DNA from: Thiomicrospira microaerophila
GTDB lineage: Bacteria; Pseudomonadota; Gammaproteobacteria; Thiomicrospirales; Thiomicrospiraceae
Direction: 5' to 3'
Assembly: GCF_000934765.1 (NCBI RefSeq)
Contig: NZ_KN882197.1
Coordinates: forward strand, 1 to 33,308
DNA length: 33,308 nucleotides
In this document: one piece after another, positions 1 to 5,974 of the stretch
Layout: each line of letters opens with the position of its first letter
How positions within the stretch are numbered: position 1 is the first letter of the stretch
The notes under the pieces: model-generated
What the model saw: the letters and a program-made list of their open reading frames with translations, nothing else
Databases searched by the model: none
What the model was told of the DNA's origin: nothing
Translations under genes and position numbers: made by a program

Positions 1-195
1 ACCGAACAACAAAAACAACACAACCGATTGGCCTCAGAAGTACGCTACATCGTGGAGCGCACCTTTGGTGTATTAAAACAGCACTATGGAATGGCACAAG
101 CCCGCTATAACGGACTCAAGCGCAATGCGGCAAAATTAACACTCATGTGTATCGGATACAACCTAAAACGGGCAATAAACATACAACTGAGCTAA
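1..195 (+). CDS. IS5-family transposase, C-terminal fragment (cut by window edge)
   Basis: Read from base 1 in frame 1, this gives 64 residues and a TAA stop. It contains RYIVERTFGVLKQHYGMAQA followed by ARYNGLKRNAAKL, which matches the conserved C-terminal end of IS5-type DDE transposases: the catalytic Glu region (VER-F--LK), then the ARY-GL-RN block. The start lies outside the window, so I cannot judge whether the gene is intact. It is the only supported + strand gene in the window. The family call is from motif recognition; the subgroup is uncertain. Confidence 0.8.
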   Translation, partial: TEQQKQHNRLASEVRYIVERTFGVLKQHYGMAQARYNGLKRNAAKLTLMCIGYNLKRAINIQLS

Positions 196-366
196 GGCTC
201 AAGGGGTGCGTGTATCCAAAAAACAGGATATACGCACAAAGCAGCAAGAAAGCGTCATAAAAGTGACGCAAAACAACGAAAAAAGGACTAAAATGCAAGA
301 CCACGGTTCAAAAAAGTCGAATTTGAAAATTTAACTTTGGGAATAGCTGGGTTTTGCAAAGGTCTC
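1..366 (+). mobile_element. Right part of an IS5-like insertion sequence
   Basis: The transposase stop at 195 is followed by about 150 non-coding bases with two hairpins (arms 206-217/226-237 and 252-257/264-269). The segment ends in GTTTTGCAAAGGTCTC (351-366), which resembles the terminal inverted repeats of IS5-group elements (GAGACCTTTGCAAAAC read inward). The next bases, ATAA, could hold a short target duplication of TNA type. The left end is outside the window, so the boundary and duplication cannot be confirmed. Confidence 0.6.
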
Positions 367-397
367 ATAATAAATCAAAAACTGACAATCAGGTCTC

Positions 398-490
398 GCT
401 CCCACGTTGAACGTGGGAGCGTCTTGGACTTGGGTTTGAGCGTTGTTTCATAGGTTAAATCGGTCTACATTCCCACGCACAGCGTGGGAA
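398..490. repeat. Pair of REP-like hairpins
   Basis: Two perfect stem-loops share the core CCCACG: GCTCCCACGT/ACGTGGGAGC (398-407/411-420, 3-nt loop) and TTCCCACGC/GCGTGGGAA (470-478/482-490, 3-nt loop). They resemble interspersed REP-type repeats seen in many gammaproteobacteria. A decayed trace (GACCTCGCTCCCATGTTG) is visible near 4205. No gene is seen between 196 and 566; the IS tail, these hairpins and the repeat at 494-545 fill the gap. Confidence 0.7.
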
Positions 491-493
491 CGA

Positions 494-545
494 GGCCAAA
501 TCCAGCTTTTTTGCAGCCGATGGGCTTTAGTCCGACAGGCTCCTA
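494..545 (-). repeat. 52-bp half-copy of the MITE-like repeat (inverted relative to 3975-4026)
   Basis: This is the reverse complement of 3975-4026 with a single mismatch (near 524). It ends with the terminal motif TTTAGTCCGACAGGCTCC, the same 18 bases that terminate the complete element at 3977-4156. It lies 21 bp beyond the stop of the PAS-GGDEF-EAL gene, so the two-gene unit 567-3875 is bracketed by inverted copies. Confidence 0.8.
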
Positions 546-566
546 GCCAACGCGCGCCGAGTGAGC

Positions 567-2963
567 TTAAATTTTCGAGTAGGTTTGCTCTACCACCGTC
601 ACAGGTAATGGACGACTAAAATAATAACCTTGAAAATGTGCGCAACCCAGCTTTTGTAAAACGTCTAATTCTTCTTGAGTTTCGACCCCTTCCGCAATCA
701 CATCAAAACCATAAGCCGCACACAAAGAAATAATGGTTTTAACAATCGCTTGACTCTTTGTTTCCGGATTGAGCAAATGACGCACAAACGATTGGTCAAT
801 TTTTATTTGATTCAAAGGCAAACGATGCAAGTAACTCAACGATGAATAACCCGTACCAAAATCATCAAGCGATATTTTTATTCCCAATCCGCTTAATTTA
901 TTCATATTATCAATCACCTGTTCAATATTTTGAACCAGCAAACTTTCGGTCAACTCAAGCTTCAAATACGAAGGATTGATCGGATACTGCCTTAAAACGC
1001 CCTGCACCTTTTCAACAAAATCAAGCTGGTAAAACTGTTTACTGCTCACATTAATGGATAAGGTCAAAGATGAAAAATGGGGGCACTGCTGCCAAGCGGC
1101 TAACTGACGACACGCCTGCGCCAACACCCAATCGCCCAGCTCAACGATCAAGCCTGACTGCTCAGCGACTGGAATAAACTCCGCGGGTGAAACCATGCCC
1201 TTATCTGGATGCTGCCAGCGAATTAAGGCTTCTACTCCGAGCAACTCACCCTCTAGGGTCGTTTGCGGTTGATAATAAAGCTCAAACTGATTTTGCTCCA
1301 AACCGCTCAATAAATCAGCTTGAACAGTAAAAAAGCGACGTGTAATATCCTGTGCATCCGAATCAAAGAAAGCAAACCCTTGATCATTCACGTTTTTAGC
1401 CTGATGCAACGCCGTATTCGCTTGCGTCAAAATATCCGTGGCGCTGTATTGCCCTGACCTACAAAGCTGGCTGATCCCGGCCTTCCCCTGACAACGCACA
1501 AGCTGATCACCAAGCTGAAAGGGTTCAGAAATAATTGACAATACTTGCTGAACAATCGCCTCTACATCCAAAACCCGGGCGGTGACATCTTCATTTTTTA
1601 AGCAGTAAATAACCGCAAACTCATCACTGCCCAGACGTGCAATCAGCTTAACCACACTATCGAGCGACGCATTTAAACGCCCCGCTAGGGTGGTAAGCAG
1701 CATATCCCCCACTGCCTGACCCAATGAATCATTCACCAACTTAAAATTTTCTATATCAAAACAGATTAAAACAAAAGCGCTTTGCGGTTTCTCAAGCAAA
1801 CTATCAAGCGTTTTAATTAACAACGTGCGATTAGCAAGACGTGTAAGACTGTCATAATAAGTGAGCTGTAAAAGCTTTTGCTCCGCATCCTTCTGATGCG
1901 TTAAATCAATGAAACTGCCTACAAAATACTCGATGTGACCGTCTTGATCTCTAACCGGCTGAATCGTTAAAAATTCTGGATAAACATGACCGCTTTTATG
2001 GCGGTTCCAAATCTCTCCAGACCAATAGCTATGCTGTTCAAGGTCTTGCCACATCTGCCGATAAAAAGCCTTATCTTGCCGCCCAGAACTCAACACAGTC
2101 GGCGTTTGGCCGAGCAACTCATCCAATTGATAACCGGTAATCTGCGTAAAAGCGGGATTAATTTGAATGATCCGATTCTCCTTATCGGTAATCATCATCC
2201 CGCTAGGAATATTAAACGCCACACTGGATATTTTTAACTGACGCTGCGAGGATTCCAAACGCTCCAACATTGTATTAACTTCAGCATACAACCGGCAAAA
2301 CTCATTATTGTCCTTACAAACTAAACGATTATTTAATTGATCAGCGGTAACAATATCATCAAGAAATGCGATTAAATGATAGATTGGCGAGGTAAAACGT
2401 TTTTCGAGCAAAAAAGCCAGCAAAAACGAGAAAAACAACATCAACAAACCAATAAGCGACAGCACCGGCAAGTCACGTTTAATCGCTTGCTCAAGCGTCA
2501 ACACCTCCATCCGAATCAACACATGACCTAAACTGGACTGTAAATAGCGTGACTCCACCAACACATCCAATACGCCGTTGTTAAATAGGAGTGAGCCAGC
2601 ATCAACCGTAGCAGGAAAAATTGGCTCAACTCTCTGTGCATCACGATTATAAACATGAACCGCCTGCTGATTGGCGTCAAATAACACCATTGACTCTAAC
2701 GTAGGAAAAGAACGAAGCTTAGAAGAAAGATCGGCGGCGGCATTAATGTCATTTAATAACAAGATTCTGGCGAACTCCTGCCCTAACATCAAACTAATAC
2801 TTTGTGCCTGCTCAGTCGCTTGATGCTGTTGATTCGACATAAACCAACTTAAAAAAGCCACATAACCCGCTAATGCGGTCGAAGACGCCACCAACATCAT
2901 CACCGCAATGAGCTTAAAACGAATAGACTTAAACCTGGGTAAACGCACGGATTTATACTCCAT
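567..2963 (-). CDS. Membrane PAS-GGDEF-EAL protein, probable c-di-GMP phosphodiesterase
   Basis: 798 residues. Order: short cytoplasmic N-terminus; TM helix about 17-41; periplasmic sensor about 42-165; TM helix about 166-186; HAMP-like linker; PAS about 248-360 (NPAFTQITGYQLDELLG); GGDEF about 366-525; EAL about 548-790. The cyclase signature is GSDEF (445-449) instead of GGDEF, and the beta-1 motif reads FDIENFK, so synthesis is doubtful; GTP binding may remain. EAL residues look intact: EAL at 578-580, DDFGTGYSSLSYL, and VIAEGVET near the end. The expected role is c-di-GMP hydrolysis at the inner membrane in response to a periplasmic or PAS signal. The ATG is 9 bp past the rhodanese stop, so co-transcription is likely. 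AAGGA lies about 14 nt upstream across a 16-bp palindrome, an unusual spacing for a ribosome-binding site. Confidence 0.9.
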   Translation of the reverse strand: MEYKSVRLPRFKSIRFKLIAVMMLVASSTALAGYVAFLSWFMSNQQHQATEQAQSISLMLGQEFARILLLNDINAAADLSSKLRSFPTLESMVLFDANQQAVHVYNRDAQRVEPIFPATVDAGSLLFNNGVLDVLVESRYLQSSLGHVLIRMEVLTLEQAIKRDLPVLSLIGLLMLFFSFLLAFLLEKRFTSPIYHLIAFLDDIVTADQLNNRLVCKDNNEFCRLYAEVNTMLERLESSQRQLKISSVAFNIPSGMMITDKENRIIQINPAFTQITGYQLDELLGQTPTVLSSGRQDKAFYRQMWQDLEQHSYWSGEIWNRHKSGHVYPEFLTIQPVRDQDGHIEYFVGSFIDLTHQKDAEQKLLQLTYYDSLTRLANRTLLIKTLDSLLEKPQSAFVLICFDIENFKLVNDSLGQAVGDMLLTTLAGRLNASLDSVVKLIARLGSDEFAVIYCLKNEDVTARVLDVEAIVQQVLSIISEPFQLGDQLVRCQGKAGISQLCRSGQYSATDILTQANTALHQAKNVNDQGFAFFDSDAQDITRRFFTVQADLLSGLEQNQFELYYQPQTTLEGELLGVEALIRWQHPDKGMVSPAEFIPVAEQSGLIVELGDWVLAQACRQLAAWQQCPHFSSLTLSINVSSKQFYQLDFVEKVQGVLRQYPINPSYLKLELTESLLVQNIEQVIDNMNKLSGLGIKISLDDFGTGYSSLSYLHRLPLNQIKIDQSFVRHLLNPETKSQAIVKTIISLCAAYGFDVIAEGVETQEELDVLQKLGCAHFQGYYFSRPLPVTVVEQTYSKI

Positions 2964-2977
2964 TAGACTAGTCTAAT
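2962..2977. promoter_or_regulatory. 16-bp perfect palindrome over the stop/start junction
   Basis: ATTAGACTAGTCTAAT is a perfect palindrome. It covers the TAG stop of the rhodanese gene and the first two bases of the ATG of the PAS-GGDEF-EAL gene. In RNA it could fold as a 6-bp stem with a CTAG loop between the only SD-like sequence (AAGGA) and the start codon. It could also be a protein-binding dyad. The function is inferred; only the symmetry is seen. Confidence 0.45.
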
Positions 2978-3875
2978 CCTTAACTTCAAGGCTTGGATTA
3001 GCAATAGGCAATCTATCATTATTACCCCATTCAACCCAAGAACCATCATAAACGGCTGCCTTATAACCCAACTCCTTAAGAATTACATAATTCAACGCTG
3101 CTTCAGCACCTCCATCACAATAAAGCGTAATGGTCTGATCTTTTGGTAGATGTTGATACAAGCCAACTAAATCGTTCAAATTATGTAACTGCGCACCCGT
3201 ATCCGTTTGCTTGATATTTTGTGTACAAGGCGAATGCTGCGCCGTTGGAATATGACCGTGTCTCTTAGCCATAGATTCCAAACCCATATAATGAGACTCA
3301 GCCCGACCATCCAATATAGGCGTGTTACCCACCGCCATCAAGGTACCTAACTGCGTTTGAAGCAAATTATTATCCAGAGAAGTGATAAAGTTACGAGGAG
3401 TGGGTTGGATAGGCGTGGTTGAACTGGGAATATCCACCCCCTGCCAATTACCATAAGCCACATTGAGCATTTGCACCTTTTCATGCCCCAGGGTTTCAAG
3501 CAACCATACCAACCTTGCACTCCAGATAAAGCTACCGTCATCAATCGCCACCACCCGAATAGACTGATCTATTCCCGCACGACCAAAGAGGTTTCGCAAA
3601 ACATCAAGTGGAGGTATTTTTAGATCCTCATCAAACAAACTCATATAATAAATATTGACTGAATTTTGTACATGCCCTGCCGCAAAGGCTTCCGGCTTTC
3701 GCAAATCCACAATCCGAACAGAGGGGTTATCAATATTATTCTGTAAAAAATCAACACCCACAATCCTACTGTCCGCGACGGCCTGAAAACTAACAAACAG
3801 CATCATTAAAAGCCCTAAACCCACAAACTTACTCGTCCTATTGGCTACACACTTTGCACTATTCGAATATTTCAT
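2973..3875 (-). CDS. Exported two-domain rhodanese-like sulfurtransferase
   Basis: 300 residues from the ATG at 3875, which has GGGGAG 5 nt upstream. An ATG 21 codons earlier would spoil the signal peptide and lacks such a site. Residues 1-34 form a signal peptide (hydrophobic VGLGLLMMLFVSF, cleavage about AVA-DS), so the product is probably periplasmic. Two rhodanese domains follow: the N-terminal one (about 36-150; VDLRKPEAFAAGHV) has no Cys in its loop (IDDGSFIWSAR), as usual for the structural half of thiosulfate/3-mercaptopyruvate sulfurtransferases. The C-terminal one (about 185-295) has the candidate catalytic Cys253 in YCDGGAEA. The donor substrate cannot be told from sequence. It is followed after 9 bp by the PAS-GGDEF-EAL gene, suggesting a link between sulfur-compound handling and c-di-GMP (inference). 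Confidence 0.88.
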   Translation of the reverse strand: MKYSNSAKCVANRTSKFVGLGLLMMLFVSFQAVADSRIVGVDFLQNNIDNPSVRIVDLRKPEAFAAGHVQNSVNIYYMSLFDEDLKIPPLDVLRNLFGRAGIDQSIRVVAIDDGSFIWSARLVWLLETLGHEKVQMLNVAYGNWQGVDIPSSTTPIQPTPRNFITSLDNNLLQTQLGTLMAVGNTPILDGRAESHYMGLESMAKRHGHIPTAQHSPCTQNIKQTDTGAQLHNLNDLVGLYQHLPKDQTITLYCDGGAEAALNYVILKELGYKAAVYDGSWVEWGNNDRLPIANPSLEVKD

Positions 3876-3900
3876 AACCGCTCCCCGGGCATTAAAGAAG

Positions 3901-3906
3901 ATTATA
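3901..3906 (-). promoter_or_regulatory. Putative -10 box for the rhodanese/GGDEF-EAL unit
   Basis: On the minus strand TATAAT occurs 25-30 bp upstream of the rhodanese ATG, in an AT-rich stretch, with a second TATAAT at 3927-3932. No convincing -35 box is seen, so this is tentative. Confidence 0.35.
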
Positions 3907-3976
3907 ACCACATAAATAAAAAGTTTATTATAATTCATTTCACCGCTTTTGATACATAAACAAAAGCCACTGCCTA

Positions 3977-4156
3977 GGAGCCTGTCGGACTAAAGCCAAT
4001 CGGCTGCAAAAAAGCTGGATTTGGCCATTTTTTGCCCACTTCCTCGTCAAATAGCTCGCTATTCTCCTCGGAATTGAACAAAAACTGACTCAATCGAAGA
4101 AAGCGAAGCTAAACCAGACTTTTTTTCGCTTCGACCGGTTTAGTCCGACAGGCTCC
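3977..4156. mobile_element. MITE-like element with 18-bp perfect terminal inverted repeats
   Basis: GGAGCCTGTCGGACTAAA at 3977-3994 is exactly reverse-complemented at 4139-4156. The 180-bp body has no gene; it contains a further imperfect palindrome around 4090-4136. No target duplication is obvious. The left 52 bp recur inverted at 494-545. This looks like a non-autonomous, transposase-mobilised repeat; the parent transposon is not in the window. With the hairpin at 4250-4269 it accounts for most of the gene-free stretch 3876-4296. Confidence 0.7.
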
Positions 4157-4246
4157 CAGAGTAAACGCATCTTAAGCAAATATTAAATCAACAACTTACA
4201 ACCAGACCTCGCTCCCATGTTGCTCTAACGTATGCATTGCAGGCTA

Positions 4247-4269
4247 AAGATTCCGGCCTTCGCCGGAAT
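4247..4269 (-). terminator. Family B hairpin, possible terminator of the AAA/nuclease gene
   Basis: Stem ATTCCGGC/GCCGGAAT (4250-4257/4262-4269) with a 4-nt loop, followed on the minus strand by CTTT. It begins about 25 bp after the stop at 4297. The T-tract is short, so termination efficiency is uncertain. Confidence 0.4.
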
Positions 4270-4296
4270 GACGATAAATGATCTCAAACACCCCCG

Positions 4297-5889
4297 CTAA
4301 CAACCCATCACCAACAGCCCGTCTTGTTCTTTATGGCTTATCTTTTCATCCCAGCTTTTAGTTGAGCTTCGATCAAATATAATCAGCACGCCTTCACTGG
4401 CTTCTACCTTGCTCATGTATTCTTTTGTTTGTTCTATCCCTTTTTGGGTGGTTTCTTCTAGGTTGGCGTAGAGTATTTTGGTTTCTATCACGATATGCTG
4501 CATGGGGCCAAAAAAGCCCTGTTCTGTTGTCGGCCATTCGATGAAGATATCGGTTCGGCCTCGCCCGAGTGCGTATTCACGATGGATGCGACCTCCACCA
4601 TTAATGATGCGCTGTAAAAAAGCTTGGAGCAGAAGCTGGGGGCCGGCCTCTTTGTATTGAAATCGTTCTATCCAGGAGTCGGCGTTTTTGCGGAAAAACG
4701 CTTGGAAGGCTAACAGCAGTTTTTTTGTGTTAAGGCTGTTGTCTTCGTTTAGGTACCAGGCCTGCTCTTGGTTGGGTATGTTGGTTTGGGTGAGCCATGT
4801 GAGCTCTCTTGGGATGATCTCTTTGTAAATATCATTGCTTATGTGAACATTGGGCTTAGAGACGATAAGCCCTAAATCCTCTACATAGAGCTGATCATCG
4901 GGTTTAAGGGTTTTGGTGATTTCAAACTCACTGTTACCAATAATCGAGGAGATGACGTTATAAACCCGCTCTTCTCGCAGCTTGTCGGTCAGTTGGTCGA
5001 GGTGGGTGGCTCGGCTTTGTATCAGCTCTTCTCGGGCGATCATGTAGTGCGCGTAGCTTATGTGTAGACTTCTGTCTCTGAGTTCTCTGTTTTTCCAGGT
5101 GAGTTGATGCGCTAGCGCGTTGACGAGCCAGGGCTGGCCTTGGGTGTCGCTCCAGAGTTTATCCCAGATTTTTTCATCAAATGTTTGCCCTGTCGCTTGG
5201 GTGTGTTGCAGCCAAAGCGTTTTGCAGTCTTGATAAGTGAAGTTGCCCATTCGTATTGATTCGGCTTTGATGTTGAACGCACTTCCGCCAGTGATGATTT
5301 CATGGTCTTTGGTGTGGATGCGGTAGTCTTTTATATCTCTCACACCACAGAGAATCAGAGCATGGGGAAAGGCGTCGGGTCTTTGGGCGTATCCTGCACG
5401 GATTTGGCGCAACAGCGAGATGAGGGTGTCGCCTATCAGCGCATCGACTTCATCTAGCAGGAGTACGGTGGGTTTGTTGGTGGTTTGGGCCCAAAGCTTG
5501 AGGAGTGTGGCTATTTTATTTTTAGGTGAGGTGTTTTTTCCATCCTCGCTGTAGTACCATTTTTTTAAACTATCATCTCTTAAATAGAGCTCTATTGACT
5601 CAGCAATAGCCATCGCTATCGCTTCTACGCCCTCGTTTACATCGCCTCTTGCCGCCTGCGCCGCTTCGATGTTGGCATAAACACATGCATAGGTATCACC
5701 CGCGTTTAGCTCCTCCATAATACCGATTAGCGTCGAGGTCTTGCCTGTTTGGCGTGGCGCATGAAGGATAAAGTAGCGTTTTTGAGCGATGAGTGATGCT
5801 ATCTCCTCCCAATCCACTCTTAAAAGTGGGTCAATATGATAGTGATCCGCTTTTATGGTAGGTCCTGCTGTGTTAAAAAACTTAGGCAT
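4297..5889 (-). CDS. AAA ATPase with C-terminal PD-(D/E)XK nuclease-like domain
   Basis: 530 residues from the ATG at 5889, with GAGAGAG about 5 nt upstream. The frame stays open for 27 more codons, but that extension reads through a repeat copy and is rejected. Walker A is APRQTGKT (44-51) and Walker B VLLLDE (142-147), followed by a sensor-like LILCGVRDIKDYR. Residues about 180-330 look like a helical/winged lid. The C-terminus has RTD (Asp447) and IETK (Glu469, Lys471), the spacing of a PD-(D/E)XK nuclease core. Architectures of this kind (AAA-ATPase-like plus PDDEXK) are widespread with unproven roles, some suspected in genome defence. It starts 86 bp after the preceding operon and is not obviously part of it. 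Not recognised as a named gene. Confidence 0.75.
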   Translation of the reverse strand: MPKFFNTAGPTIKADHYHIDPLLRVDWEEIASLIAQKRYFILHAPRQTGKTSTLIGIMEELNAGDTYACVYANIEAAQAARGDVNEGVEAIAMAIAESIELYLRDDSLKKWYYSEDGKNTSPKNKIATLLKLWAQTTNKPTVLLLDEVDALIGDTLISLLRQIRAGYAQRPDAFPHALILCGVRDIKDYRIHTKDHEIITGGSAFNIKAESIRMGNFTYQDCKTLWLQHTQATGQTFDEKIWDKLWSDTQGQPWLVNALAHQLTWKNRELRDRSLHISYAHYMIAREELIQSRATHLDQLTDKLREERVYNVISSIIGNSEFEITKTLKPDDQLYVEDLGLIVSKPNVHISNDIYKEIIPRELTWLTQTNIPNQEQAWYLNEDNSLNTKKLLLAFQAFFRKNADSWIERFQYKEAGPQLLLQAFLQRIINGGGRIHREYALGRGRTDIFIEWPTTEQGFFGPMQHIVIETKILYANLEETTQKGIEQTKEYMSKVEASEGVLIIFDRSSTKSWDEKISHKEQDGLLVMGC

Positions 5890-5946
5890 CTCAACTCTCT
5901 CTTTTGCTTTCTTTGGGCAGTGATTATAGCTGAAAAAAAATTCCCC

Positions 5947-5974
5947 GTCATTGCGAGCGAAGCGTGACAACCTC
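5947..5974. repeat. Partial family A palindromic repeat
   Basis: GTCATTGCGAGCGAAGCG and the following bases match the left end of the family A repeats. The copy is truncated and abuts the stop codon of the PhnD-PAS-GGDEF-EAL gene. Confidence 0.65.

Noticed and set aside
206-237. Hairpin after the transposase as a rho-independent terminator
   Set aside because: The stem is good but has no T-tract on either strand.
3876-3938. Upstream ATG of the rhodanese gene giving 321 residues
   Set aside because: It would place a second hydrophobic stretch before the signal peptide and overlaps the likely promoter; the GGGGAG site fits the ATG at 3875.
5890-5970. 27-codon N-terminal extension of the AAA/nuclease protein
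   Set aside because: It is encoded by a family A repeat fragment (SRFARNDG) and lacks an SD site; the ATG at 5889 has GAGAGAG and starts a conserved-looking sequence.
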